A DNA stretch of 64,000 nt from NCBI RefSeq assembly GCF_900113375.1, contig NZ_FOPC01000007.1, positions 1 to 64,000 of the forward strand. The letters run 5' to 3'. Numbering within the stretch: the stretch's first letter is position 1; the number at the start of each line of letters is the position of its first letter. The DNA comes from Algoriphagus hitonicola (GTDB lineage Bacteria > Bacteroidota > Bacteroidia > Cytophagales > Cyclobacteriaceae). A model generated the notes under the pieces. The model worked only from the letters and a program-made list of their open reading frames with translations, did no database searches and was not told the origin of the DNA. The translations under genes were made by a program, and so were the position numbers. Shown here in pieces: positions 53,944 through 62,874 of the stretch.

Positions 53944-54948
53944 ATGGAACAAAACAAAGATTACCAAATCCTCCTGTACTATTGCTACGCAAAAATCGAT
54001 AACCCCGAAGAGTACAGAGAGCAGCACCATCTTTTCTGTGTGGAAAACAACATCCGGGGAAGAATCATCATTTCGGACGAAGGCTTAAATGGAACTGTTT
54101 CCGGTCTGAGGGAAGACTGCCAAAAGTACATGGACTACATTCATGCCGATCCGCGATTTGCAAAGACTGAGTTTAAGATTGATTCGCATGAAGCTCATGC
54201 CTTCACCAAAATTCATGTGCGTTACAAGCCCGAGATCGTGCATTCTTCACTGAGACATCTCGACCCCAATGTCAAAACAGGTAAGCATTTGGAACCCGAG
54301 GAATTCAAAAAGCTAAAAGATCAAGAGGATGTCGTCATTCTTGACGTTCGCTCTAATTATGAGCACGAACTCGGTCGGTTCAAAAATGCATTGACGCTGG
54401 ATATTGATAATTTCAGAGACTTTCCGGAGAAAGTCAAAGAACTGGAGCATTTGAAAAATAAGAAGGTGCTCACCTATTGCACCGGCGGAATCAAATGTGA
54501 AAAAGCCTCTGCTTTTTTATTGGAGCAAGGCTTTGAGGATGTATATCAGCTTCACGGCGGCATTATCAAATACGGAATGGAAGCGGGAGGCGAAGATTTT
54601 GAAGGTAAATGCTACGTCTTTGACAATCGAATCGCGGTCGAGGTGAATAAAGTAAACCCGACCATCGTTTCTCGATGTCATATTTGCGACACTCCTTCAG
54701 ATCGAATGGTCAACTGTGCCAATCCTACGTGTAACATTCATGTCCCTATTTGCGAAAAATGCGGTTGGGAAATGGAAGGTGCCTGCTCCATAGAATGCAA
54801 GGAAAACCCTGAAAAAAGACCTTACGACGGCACGGGGTATTACCAAAAGAAGACCAACGGATACAATCCCTACAAAGGTTTGCAACGAAAACCAAACAAA
54901 GAACAGATCCAAAAACTCCATGGAGAATCCAATCATTCCTGCGTCTGA
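53944..54948 (+). CDS. trhO: tRNA uridine(34) hydroxylase, rhodanese family
   Basis: A 334-residue protein with an N-terminal acylphosphatase-like domain (about 8-95, LFCVENNIRGRIIISDEGLN), a rhodanese domain with catalytic Cys in TYCTGGIKCEKAS (about residue 179) and a C-terminal zinc-type Cys cluster (RCHICD, CANPTC, CEKCG, CSIEC). This is the TrhO/YceA architecture, which introduces the oxygen of 5-hydroxyuridine in the tRNA wobble position. Its 3' end overlaps the next gene by 29 bp. Confidence 0.93.
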   Translation: MEQNKDYQILLYYCYAKIDNPEEYREQHHLFCVENNIRGRIIISDEGLNGTVSGLREDCQKYMDYIHADPRFAKTEFKIDSHEAHAFTKIHVRYKPEIVHSSLRHLDPNVKTGKHLEPEEFKKLKDQEDVVILDVRSNYEHELGRFKNALTLDIDNFRDFPEKVKELEHLKNKKVLTYCTGGIKCEKASAFLLEQGFEDVYQLHGGIIKYGMEAGGEDFEGKCYVFDNRIAVEVNKVNPTIVSRCHICDTPSDRMVNCANPTCNIHVPICEKCGWEMEGACSIECKENPEKRPYDGTGYYQKKTNGYNPYKGLQRKPNKEQIQKLHGESNHSCV

Positions 54949-55789
54949 GTTGATTATCAATTCCGATGGTAGTATTTATCATTTACATCTGAAGCCAGAG
55001 CATCTGGCTTCACTTGTTTTTACCGTAGGTGATCCAGATCGGGTGGCCATGGTTTCGCGCCATTTTGATGAGATAGAGATCAAGATGCAAAAGCGGGAGT
55101 TTGTCACCCACACGGGATGGCTTCGTGGACAGCGAGTCACCGTGATGAGTACAGGGATGGGCACGGATAATATCGAAATCCTGATGACCGAGCTCGATGC
55201 TTTGGTCAATGTGGACCTGGAAACTCGACAAATCAAGAAAGATAAAAGCAGTCTGAAAATTATCCGATTGGGAACTTCTGGTAGTATGCAGGAAGATATT
55301 CCCGTAGGATCATTTTTGGGATCGGCTGTTGGGGTCGGTTTGGATACCTTGATGGAGTTTTATCCCTCGCTTGAGGGAGAGTCCGATTTAGCCCAGGCGG
55401 TGAAGAAAGAGCTGGGTTTGACTTTCGGTCCGTATCAGGCTGCCGCTTCTAGGGAATTATTGAGTCAATTGGATGAGCGATTTTTGAAAGGAAATACCCT
55501 GACTTGTCCGGGATTTTATGCACCACAGGGTAGGGAAGTACGGCTAAAGCCAAAATTTGATCAAATGATCGAGCGTTTGGCGGCCATTGAAAGTCCATCG
55601 GGGAGGCTCACCAATTTTGAAATGGAGACGGCCGGATATTATGCTTTGGGGGAATTGCTCGGACATCAAATGCTGAGCTTGAATGCGATTGTGGCTAATC
55701 GACCTTTGAAAAAGTTTGATAAAAAAGCTGAAAAAACCGTGGATAGCCTGATCCGCGCAGCTTTGGAGTGTTTCGTTGCTAAAAATTGA
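54920..55789 (+). CDS. Nucleoside phosphorylase (uridine/purine type)
   Basis: A 289-residue phosphorylase of the PNP/UDP family. Motifs: FTVGDPDRVAMVSRHFDEIE at the phosphate site, IIRLGTSGSMQEDIPVG, and NFEMETAGYYALGELLGH with the Glu-Met-Glu ribose contact. It cleaves nucleosides with phosphate in salvage. The ATG lies 29 bp inside the trhO frame, so the two are translationally linked. Substrate (uridine or a purine nucleoside) not resolved. Confidence 0.9.
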   Translation: MENPIIPASELIINSDGSIYHLHLKPEHLASLVFTVGDPDRVAMVSRHFDEIEIKMQKREFVTHTGWLRGQRVTVMSTGMGTDNIEILMTELDALVNVDLETRQIKKDKSSLKIIRLGTSGSMQEDIPVGSFLGSAVGVGLDTLMEFYPSLEGESDLAQAVKKELGLTFGPYQAAASRELLSQLDERFLKGNTLTCPGFYAPQGREVRLKPKFDQMIERLAAIESPSGRLTNFEMETAGYYALGELLGHQMLSLNAIVANRPLKKFDKKAEKTVDSLIRAALECFVAKN

Positions 55790-55795
55790 TCACCC

Positions 55796-56071
55796 TTACG
55801 CTAAATATCGATTTTCTTTGAAGACAGATTCCATTCGGAAGTCCTCCCATTCGTGGTAGTCAATGTTTTTAAGGATATTGGTCAAAAACTCCGCGCACTC
55901 TTGCTTGCAGAGGTAGATTCCGAATAATCCTTCGCTTTTATTGACCAAAAAAGTCCTGCTGCTGTCAAATAATTTGACCAGGTCTTTCCAGCTACCCAAA
56001 ATCAACAGTTCATCTCTGTTTTTGAGCGTTTGGATAATTTTAAATTCGCCTATTGCACTTGATATTTTCAT
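55796..56071 (-). CDS. Small hypothetical protein
   Basis: A 91-residue cytoplasmic protein (MKISSAIGEFKIIQTLKNRD, with a later LLILGSWKDLVKLFDSS and FGIYLCKQECAEFL). The pattern is mixed alpha/beta with no known motif. It converges on the nucleoside phosphorylase with a 6-bp gap and lies downstream of the response regulator (107 bp) on the same strand. Function not recognised. Confidence 0.6.
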   Translation of the reverse strand: MKISSAIGEFKIIQTLKNRDELLILGSWKDLVKLFDSSRTFLVNKSEGLFGIYLCKQECAEFLTNILKNIDYHEWEDFRMESVFKENRYLA

Positions 56072-56178
56072 AAGAAAAAGTTTTTGAATGATTTATAGGG
56101 TAAAAGTATCCACAGATCGGAGACTGGGCAATACGTAGAAACACGTATTTTTCTCTTTCAAATTCAAAAAAATGGAAA

Positions 56179-56817
56179 TCAATCGATAATGTCTCGGTTC
56201 TTTTGAGCCCAAAGCAAAAGCGCATTGTGCTTCTTTTCGAGCTTCAGCTTTGCGATCATATTGGAGCGGTGTTTTTCTACTGTGCGTTCGGATATGAAGA
56301 GTTTTTTGGCGATATCTTTGGAGGCTTTGCCGGATGCTATCAGTCTCAAAATCTTCTTTTCGGAGGGAGTGAGCAAGTTTTCATCGGATGGTTGAGAAGA
56401 TATTTCTCCAGCTTCATCAAAGATTTTTTCACTAAAAAATTGTTTCCCCCCGAGTACCTGATGGATAGCAATAGAGAGATCATTTAAGGCAAATTCCTTT
56501 AATATATAGCCGGATAGATTGAGTTCTTTGGCTTGATGATAGAGGTAGAGCTCCTTATGAAGTGTGAGTAGGATAATCTTGGTTGCAATATTTTCTGATT
56601 GGCAAATTTTGGCTACTTCAAGCCCAGTTAATTCTGGCATTTCCAGGTCCAATATGGCCAACTCGGGAAGATGAGTTCGAATAGCCGTGATGGCTTTTCC
56701 CCCGTTGGGGCATTCTGCGATGACATCTAGATCCATATCCCGCAAAAGGTCTCCCAGACCCTTCAGCAAAATGGGATGGTCATCGGCAATAATTACGGTT
56801 GGTTTTTGCTTAGACAT
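56179..56817 (-). CDS. NarL/FixJ-type response regulator
   Basis: A 212-residue regulator. Receiver domain 1-125 with acidic pocket in IIADDHP, phosphoacceptor Asp57 in AILDLEMPELTG, and Thr/Lys in LLTLHKE and YILKEF. The C-terminal LuxR-type HTH is LTPSEKKILRLIASGKASKD, ERTVEKHRSNM. It overlaps the kinase gene by 8 bp and should be its partner. Confidence 0.94.
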   Translation of the reverse strand: MSKQKPTVIIADDHPILLKGLGDLLRDMDLDVIAECPNGGKAITAIRTHLPELAILDLEMPELTGLEVAKICQSENIATKIILLTLHKELYLYHQAKELNLSGYILKEFALNDLSIAIHQVLGGKQFFSEKIFDEAGEISSQPSDENLLTPSEKKILRLIASGKASKDIAKKLFISERTVEKHRSNMIAKLKLEKKHNALLLWAQKNRDIID

Positions 56818-58801
56818 TTACAATAAAGCTCAATTTTGCCCCACTTCCTTTTTCACTACTTACTTTCATTGTGCCTTGAATAGCTGCTGTTCGTTCCTTT
56901 AAGGTCTTCAGTCCCAGACTTTGGAAGTCTTGGTATTTCTCAGAAAAATCAAATCCAATCCCATTGTCTTCAATACTCATAAAGATACGGTTGCCTTCCT
57001 TTCGGAGTATCATTCGGATGGCATCCGCTTGAGCATGTTTTAGAATATTATTGATTGATTCCTGTGCAATGCGATAGAGTTGGAGCTCTTTTTCTTTGCT
57101 GAGGGCATTGGAAATATCTTCGATTTCCGAACTCACAAATAGATCGGTTTCCCGGTCGATCTGATCCAGCATTTGCTCCAGCGCTTTGGCTAGGCCCAAC
57201 TTCTCCAGCTGCATGGGATGTAGGGAACGTGCGATGGCACGAAGCTCACTGATCGCAGTATCGAGCATTTCACCTGCATTTTGGGATTGATTCAGGGCAA
57301 CTTTGTTTTTGATCAAAAGTAGGCTTTGGCCCAAGCCATCGTGGAGGTCCTTGGAGATACGTTTCCGTTCTTCTTCTTGGATTTTGAGCAGCTGCTGGGC
57401 ATATTCCTGCTCGAGGAGTTTTTGCTTGCGCAAATGTCTCAGCCGAGTGGTGAGAAATAACATAACTGCCAAAATGATCAAAAATGAGATGACTCCCAGC
57501 ATGATCTGGGTTCGTTGCCTTGAAGCAGTTTTGGTTTCTTCGAGTTCTACTGATTTTCTGAGGATTTCCCGTTCTTTTTTTTCTGTCTCGTAGCGAGTTT
57601 GGTAAAAAGCAAAGGATTGAGCCTGATTCACCGTAAAAATAGAATCTTTGTATTGCATCAAATTTTCACTCGCATCAAAGGCACGTGAATAATCTCCGAG
57701 GTTTTCTGAGCTTTGGACGATCAGTCTGTAGGCATTTAGGAGATGATCCATGTTTTCCTTGACCTTGGCGATTTCCATTAGTTGGGTAGCGATATCCCTG
57801 GCTTCTCGAAATTGACCCTGATCGAGTAATAGTTGAGACTTGGCAATCAGATAAGCCCCGTTTTCATCACTGATCCGAGGATCGGTTTTTCGCTTTTCCT
57901 CTGCCAGTTCAAAGTAGGTGTTTTGGAGTTCGGGCTCGTCCGCATCCCCGTAATATTTGGAAAGGGAAAGGTAAAGCATGGTTTCCAAATAAGGATCTTG
58001 AGGTTCTTTTTCAAGAAGGCTTTCTGCGTTTTTTAAAGCTTGGAGTTGCGCAGCTTTTAGACCCTGTTTTCTATAGGTTTCTGCCATATTATACAGCTGA
58101 ATCCGGTGGTCGGTAACCAGCCCTTTTTCCTTTGCATCTTCGATGAGTTGCATTCTGATTTTTTGGGATTCTTCATAGATTCCGAATTTGCTATACAGGA
58201 TGGCAATTCCTCCATTGACATAATTTACATATTCGCTGTCACCGAGTGCTTCATAAATATCTCGGGCTTGCTGATAATTTTCCATCGCCCGAAGCATGCT
58301 TCCCCGGTAATCCTCCGCCTGTCCCCGAAAAAAGTACGAATCGGCTATTAAAATAGAGTCATTGCTCCCAAAACTGCTGATCGCATCGGAATAAGCGACT
58401 ATGGCCGAGTCAAATTGCTGAAGATTAAACCAGGCCCCGCCGGTTTTCAAATGGAGATTTCCACGGATTTTGCTGTCCTTAATTTCTGATTCAAAAGGGA
58501 GGACTTCCTGCAAAACGTCCAATTTTTCCTCATTGATACCTTGACGGGTAATGGGATGGTGAAAATACCGTGCAGCAAGGTCTGCCCACTCGTCAATCCG
58601 TTTTTCGTTTCTGAATCGATCAAACAATTCAAAATACACCTTTTCCTGATCCTCGGGTGAGATTTGTTCATCCTCCAACAGCTGTTGCAACTCTTCCTCT
58701 GTTGCAAAAGCGAGGCTATCTTCCGCAGTCTGGACGACGCCGATTGAAGCAGATAGGAGCAAAATGGGAGAAAGAAAAATCAAAAAAAAGCGACTACTCA
58801 T
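56810..58801 (-). CDS. Sensor histidine kinase with TPR sensor domain
   Basis: A 663-residue kinase started at 58801 (MSSRFFLIFLSPILLL). Signal peptide, a periplasmic tetratricopeptide-like region (about 70-400), one TM helix (about 440-460, a Leu/Ile-rich stretch next to TTRLRHLRKQKL), then a HisKA_3 domain with the phosphorylated His in ISKDLHDGLGQSLLLIKNKV and a HATPase_c domain (SIEDNGIGFDFSEKY). It is a NarX-like kinase whose TPR part probably senses peptides or proteins. The open frame extends 30 bp further upstream. Confidence 0.92.
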   Translation of the reverse strand: MSSRFFLIFLSPILLLSASIGVVQTAEDSLAFATEEELQQLLEDEQISPEDQEKVYFELFDRFRNEKRIDEWADLAARYFHHPITRQGINEEKLDVLQEVLPFESEIKDSKIRGNLHLKTGGAWFNLQQFDSAIVAYSDAISSFGSNDSILIADSYFFRGQAEDYRGSMLRAMENYQQARDIYEALGDSEYVNYVNGGIAILYSKFGIYEESQKIRMQLIEDAKEKGLVTDHRIQLYNMAETYRKQGLKAAQLQALKNAESLLEKEPQDPYLETMLYLSLSKYYGDADEPELQNTYFELAEEKRKTDPRISDENGAYLIAKSQLLLDQGQFREARDIATQLMEIAKVKENMDHLLNAYRLIVQSSENLGDYSRAFDASENLMQYKDSIFTVNQAQSFAFYQTRYETEKKEREILRKSVELEETKTASRQRTQIMLGVISFLIILAVMLFLTTRLRHLRKQKLLEQEYAQQLLKIQEEERKRISKDLHDGLGQSLLLIKNKVALNQSQNAGEMLDTAISELRAIARSLHPMQLEKLGLAKALEQMLDQIDRETDLFVSSEIEDISNALSKEKELQLYRIAQESINNILKHAQADAIRMILRKEGNRIFMSIEDNGIGFDFSEKYQDFQSLGLKTLKERTAAIQGTMKVSSEKGSGAKLSFIVNV

Positions 58802-58910
58802 AGTCGAAATATACAAACGTAAACCGCACAATTTGCTATTTCTTCTATTAAGGGGATTAAAAAAAATGCTAAATGGTGAATTTGAAGTGATGGCCTGAAG
58901 GAAGAGAATA

Positions 58911-60821
58911 TCAACTCTCTATGCCATCGAGCTCGCTCAGTTCCAACCAAGTCATTTCTAATTCCTCCAACTCACGATCGATTTCGGCAATTCGGTTGGA
59001 TAGCTTCAAAAGCTCCTCATGATCATTTATACCACCGGAGATTTTTTCAGTAATGTCCTCCTTTTCCGTTTCCAGTTTGGCGATGGATTCATTGGTTTTC
59101 TGGAATTCCTGTTTTTGCTTGTAGCTGGCCTTTAGCCTGGGTTGTTCTTCTGATTTTTGGGTAACTTTTTCTTGTTTCTCGCTTCTTGGTTCTGATTTCT
59201 CGATTTTAGGATCTAAGCTCTTGCTACTTGATTCTAGATACTCTCGGTAGTCGGTGTAATTCCCAGGAAAGTCCTTAATCGCTCCTTCACCCTCAAAGAC
59301 AAACAAATGCTCTACCAAGCGATCCATAAAGTATCGATCGTGCGATACGATGATCAGACAACCCGGAAAAGTATCCAAAAATTCCTCCAGGATATTTAGC
59401 GTCATCAAGTCCAAGTCATTGGTCGGTTCATCGAGAATCAGGAAGTTGGGATTCTTGATCAGGACCATGAGTAATTGTAATCGACGGCGTTCGCCTCCGC
59501 TCATTTTTCCAATGGGCGTGAATTGCTGCTTTGGAGGAAAGCCAAATTGATTGAGGAATTGCCCGACTGTGATCGTTTGTCCTTTGTTGAGCGTAACTAC
59601 CTCGGCTATTTCCTTTACCACATCGATCAGACGCTTCTCTTCGTCAAAGCGATCTTCCTCCTGTCTGTAATATCCGAAAACGGTGGTTTGACCTTTTGTG
59701 GCCTTTCCTTGATCAGGTTCAACAAGTCCGGTAATCATTTTCAAAAAAGTCGTCTTTCCTGCTCCATTGGGCCCGATGATTCCTATCCGGTCTTTCTTTT
59801 TGAATATGTAGGAGAAATCCTTGATCAGGATTTTATCATCGTATGATTTGGAGATTTTTTCGATTTCCAGAATCTTGTTTCCTAGTCGCTGAGTCGAGAC
59901 AGACAATTCAATATCCCGTTCCTCCCGCTTGGTAAAGGCCTTTTCCTTGGTTTCCTCGAAAGCATCCACCCGATATTTTGCTTTGGTTCCTCGTGCTTTG
60001 GGTTGGCGACGGATCCAGTCCAGTTCTTTTTTGTAAAGGCTTTTGGCTTTCTCGATTTCAATATCCTCGATCTGCATCCGTTCAGCTTTTTTATCCAGAA
60101 AATAGCCGTAATTCCCTTGATAGCGGTGGATTTTGCCTTGATCGAGTTCGAGGATTTCATTGGTGACTTTTTCTAAAAAATAGCGGTCGTGCGTCACCAT
60201 AAAAAGTGCGAGATTGGCTTTAGCTAAATAATCTTCCAGCCATTCTATAGTTTCCAAATCGAGATGGTTGGTTGGCTCGTCGAGTAGGAGAAGATCAGGT
60301 TTTTCCAAAATAGCTTTGGCCAAGGCTACCCGCTTTCGCTGACCTCCGGAAAGATTGCCAACTGGTAAATCGGTATCGTGAAGGCCTAGTTTTCCCAATA
60401 CTTCTTTCACTTGATATTCAAAGTCCCAAGCCTGTAAGGCGTCCATTTGCTCGAAGAGTTTGGACATTTTGTCCGAATTGTCGATGCCTCGCTCGGAGTC
60501 CAGCATGGCTTTGTGATAGTCTTCAATAACCCGAAGCACCTCCGAATTGCTCTGATCAAAAATCGTCTGATAGATGCTCAGGTTGGAGTCAAAAACGGGA
60601 TTTTGGTGCACATAGGCGATTTTGACCGCATTATTTAGCGCAACTTCCCCACTGTCGGGGATCTCTTGGCCCATGATGATTTTCATGAGCGTTGATTTTC
60701 CGGCACCGTTGATGCCGACTAGGGCTATTTTTTGACCTTGGGAAATGCCGAAGGAAATATTGGAAAAAAGCTTGCGTTCGCCGAATGCTTTACTGAGATT
60801 CTCAACCGAAAGGTAATTCAT
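58911..60821 (-). CDS. ABC-F family ATP-binding protein (Uup-like)
   Basis: A 636-residue soluble protein with two ABC domains: Walker A GINGAGKST and GPNGAGKTT, signatures NLSGGQRKRVALAKA and MSGGERRRLQLLMVL, Walker B LLLLDEPTNHLD and FLILDEPTNDLD. The linker between them has Arg/Lys-rich DWIRRQPKARGTKAKYRVDA, and a C-terminal coiled coil (about 560-630) resembles Uup. It probably acts on ribosomes or nucleic acid, not in transport. The start is at ATG 60821. An 11-bp phased repeat array lies just upstream. Confidence 0.92.
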   Translation of the reverse strand: MNYLSVENLSKAFGERKLFSNISFGISQGQKIALVGINGAGKSTLMKIIMGQEIPDSGEVALNNAVKIAYVHQNPVFDSNLSIYQTIFDQSNSEVLRVIEDYHKAMLDSERGIDNSDKMSKLFEQMDALQAWDFEYQVKEVLGKLGLHDTDLPVGNLSGGQRKRVALAKAILEKPDLLLLDEPTNHLDLETIEWLEDYLAKANLALFMVTHDRYFLEKVTNEILELDQGKIHRYQGNYGYFLDKKAERMQIEDIEIEKAKSLYKKELDWIRRQPKARGTKAKYRVDAFEETKEKAFTKREERDIELSVSTQRLGNKILEIEKISKSYDDKILIKDFSYIFKKKDRIGIIGPNGAGKTTFLKMITGLVEPDQGKATKGQTTVFGYYRQEEDRFDEEKRLIDVVKEIAEVVTLNKGQTITVGQFLNQFGFPPKQQFTPIGKMSGGERRRLQLLMVLIKNPNFLILDEPTNDLDLMTLNILEEFLDTFPGCLIIVSHDRYFMDRLVEHLFVFEGEGAIKDFPGNYTDYREYLESSSKSLDPKIEKSEPRSEKQEKVTQKSEEQPRLKASYKQKQEFQKTNESIAKLETEKEDITEKISGGINDHEELLKLSNRIAEIDRELEELEMTWLELSELDGIES

Positions 60822-60848
60822 GGCGCAAAAGTACGGGAAAATCCTGTG

Positions 60849-60995
60849 GAAATAAGGTAGAAATACAATTGAAATACGGTAGAAATAGATCCTTTAAAGG
60901 AAGGAGAAATACAATGGAAGGACGATAGAAATATACTATCTTTTGTCGGGTAATAGTATGGAAATAGGGGATTCGGCTCAAAATGCTTGGAAATA
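60849..60995. repeat. 11-bp phased GAAATA repeat array
   Basis: GAAATA occurs eight times: 60849, 60860, 60871, 60882, 60906, 60928, 60961 and 60990. The first four are exactly 11 bp apart (unit GAAATAcnRTA), and 22 and 33 bp follow later. The array begins 28 bp upstream of the ABC-F start, so it covers its promoter region. Spacing near the helical repeat puts the motif on one DNA face. Confidence 0.7.
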
Positions 60996-61060
60996 CGGCT
61001 CATTCTTGACGCAAATTGAGCCGTATTTTAAAGAAAATTCAGAGGTATTAAGCCGAATCC
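60969..61060. other. Nested double inverted repeat
   Basis: The outer stem is GGATTCGGCT (60969-60978) with AGCCGAATCC (61051-61060); inside is AAATACGGCTCA (60991-61002) with its exact complement (61017-61028) around a 14-nt loop. The outer and inner arms share CGGCT. The element spans about 92 bp between the ABC-F and DUF4221 genes. It may be a terminator of the latter gene, a structured RNA, or a small repeat element. Confidence 0.6.
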
Positions 61061-61067
61061 TATGATT

Positions 61068-62210
61068 TCAATCTTTTAATTCGATCAACTCAAATCGAAA
61101 AGCATCCTCCTCGGCCTCTGGATTTTCGGGATTGTTGGCGGAGAGATAGAGCCCTTTTTCGGTGATAAAGTGATTGTTTGGGAAATAGATTCCCCCTTCG
61201 AAATAGCTTTCGGTGATCAAGGTGAGATCCTCGTCAAATACCTGAATGACAAAAGGTCCGGGGTTTTCCCGCAAAGGCATCAAATCTTCTTCTTTTTCAA
61301 TTTGCAGCGTAGGATAGGCAAATCGATAGTACACTTCCCGATATTCATCAAACAGCAACGTCTCGTAACGGGAGGAAGCAGTGAGGTACTTTTGGGTGTC
61401 AAAGCGTTCGCCATCCACAGGAAAAAGCGGTAAGGATTCATCCAAATATTCGCTTTGACCCTCGAAGGTTTCCAAGCTTCCGTCCTGGTTTTGCTTAAAG
61501 AGGCGATGATCTCCAAATAAAGAATATACCGTAAAGTCGGGCTGAAAAACCAGGCTAGGTTCATAAAACTTAAGCCCCCTGTCTAAATAATCATCTGGAT
61601 AATTGAGACCAGTTTTAGAACTGCTTCCACTTTCCAGATCGATTCTGTATCCCATCACTGATTTTTTCATCAAGTCAGCCGTCATCTTGGAATATTGGAC
61701 AGGAATGTGAGTTTTGGCCCAAAGTTGATTATTGATTAACCGGGGAGCACTCCCAAAATAGGCATTGTGTACAAAGGCATTGGTGTGGCCCTCCGGGTTT
61801 TCGTATTTGATGCGGTTTTTAACTAGGCCGGTAGTGTCAGTTAGCGTGATGACTGGAACGGTTTGAGTAAAAAGAAGAATACTATCTAAGTTTTGAATGT
61901 GAATACCTAAAATGCTTCCCACTCCCTGCGGGCCTTCTTGCTGATAGGTGATTTCTTTGTGAAGTTCTTTTGTGTTCAAATCATAAAACTGCAGCGCATT
62001 GGAATTCCAGTTGACATTGACCAAATAGTCTTCGTAGCGGATTAAGCCGGTACTGATATTGGCGGTGATGCTGTCAATGGGGATGCGGAGGATTTCTCCG
62101 CTGGCTTCGAGCTTACTGCTTTCGCTATGCTTTGAGGGTTCCGTGCATGCAAAGGCGATGAATAGGATTAGAAGAAATGGATAATGGTTTTGATTTCTAA
62201 AATAATGCAT
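61068..62210 (-). CDS. DUF4221-type propeller lipoprotein without peptide partner
   Basis: A 380-residue predicted lipoprotein started at 62210 (LLILFIAFAC lipobox). Beta-rich, with EDYLVNVNWNSNALQFYDLN, EITYQQEGPQGVGSILGIHI (the G-P-x-G loop), DEYREVYYRFAYP and IYFPNNHFITEKGLYLS. These features fit DUF4221. Unlike the three lipoproteins at 23.8, 41 and 48.4 kb, no cysteine peptide gene lies immediately upstream; the divergent deformylase gene starts 182 bp away. Confidence 0.8.
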   Translation of the reverse strand: MHYFRNQNHYPFLLILFIAFACTEPSKHSESSKLEASGEILRIPIDSITANISTGLIRYEDYLVNVNWNSNALQFYDLNTKELHKEITYQQEGPQGVGSILGIHIQNLDSILLFTQTVPVITLTDTTGLVKNRIKYENPEGHTNAFVHNAYFGSAPRLINNQLWAKTHIPVQYSKMTADLMKKSVMGYRIDLESGSSSKTGLNYPDDYLDRGLKFYEPSLVFQPDFTVYSLFGDHRLFKQNQDGSLETFEGQSEYLDESLPLFPVDGERFDTQKYLTASSRYETLLFDEYREVYYRFAYPTLQIEKEEDLMPLRENPGPFVIQVFDEDLTLITESYFEGGIYFPNNHFITEKGLYLSANNPENPEAEEDAFRFELIELKD

Positions 62211-62391
62211 ATTCAAAACTAAGGAATTGTCTGTAAAAAAAAGGCTCAATAGGAAGATTTGATTTCTGGCAGTGATTTCCCAAGACACCATAATTCGCTA
62301 ATCACCTTTGAAGTTTTTTTCATTTAGGTCGAAAACTTTAAAAAAATGGCATTGCGAATTATCTTCGAAGCATCTTACCCGATATACCCTG

Positions 62392-62874
62392 ATGAAAACC
62401 ATCCACGATATCCTCAAGCTCGGCGACCCCCGATTGTATCAAACTTGTGAGCCGGTACTTCAGTCTGAACTTCCCCAAGTCTCCGAATGGACTCAGCAGC
62501 TTCATGAGGCGATGGAGGATATCCGCCGGGTTTATGGATTTGGAAGGGGAATCGCTGCTCCACAGTTGGGAATTATGAAGCGGCTATTTTACCTCAATCT
62601 CGACCGGCCCTATGTGGTAATTAATCCGGAACTGAAAAATCTAAGTAGTGAAAAATTCGAACTCTGGGATGATTGCATGTCCTTTCCCCATCTTTTTGTC
62701 AAAATAGAAAGACATCAAAGTCTGACTTTGGAATATTGGGATGAAAACTGGCAAAAACAAAGTTGGAAAGTAGATGGAGCAATTTCCGAACTGATCCAGC
62801 ATGAATACGATCATCTCGATGGTGTGCTTTGTACGATGCGGGCGATGGATGATAAGAGTTTTAAGTGGAGGTAA
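62392..62874 (+). CDS. Peptide deformylase-like protein
   Basis: A 160-residue protein started at 62392 (MKTIHDILKLGDPRLYQTCE). Motif 1 is GRGIAAPQLG, motif 3 HEYDHLDG with two metal His and the catalytic Glu, while motif 2, usually EGCLS, is DDCMSFP: the metal Cys is kept but the Glu-Gly is Asp-Asp. It belongs to the divergent PDF-like group, so activity on formyl-Met peptides cannot be assumed. The frame opens 84 bp upstream, but the ATG at 62392 matches the family. Confidence 0.85.
   Translation: MKTIHDILKLGDPRLYQTCEPVLQSELPQVSEWTQQLHEAMEDIRRVYGFGRGIAAPQLGIMKRLFYLNLDRPYVVINPELKNLSSEKFELWDDCMSFPHLFVKIERHQSLTLEYWDENWQKQSWKVDGAISELIQHEYDHLDGVLCTMRAMDDKSFKWR

Noticed and set aside
60849-60995. 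Possible CRISPR array
   Set aside because: The repeated unit is only 6-11 bp with no unique spacers and no cas genes nearby.
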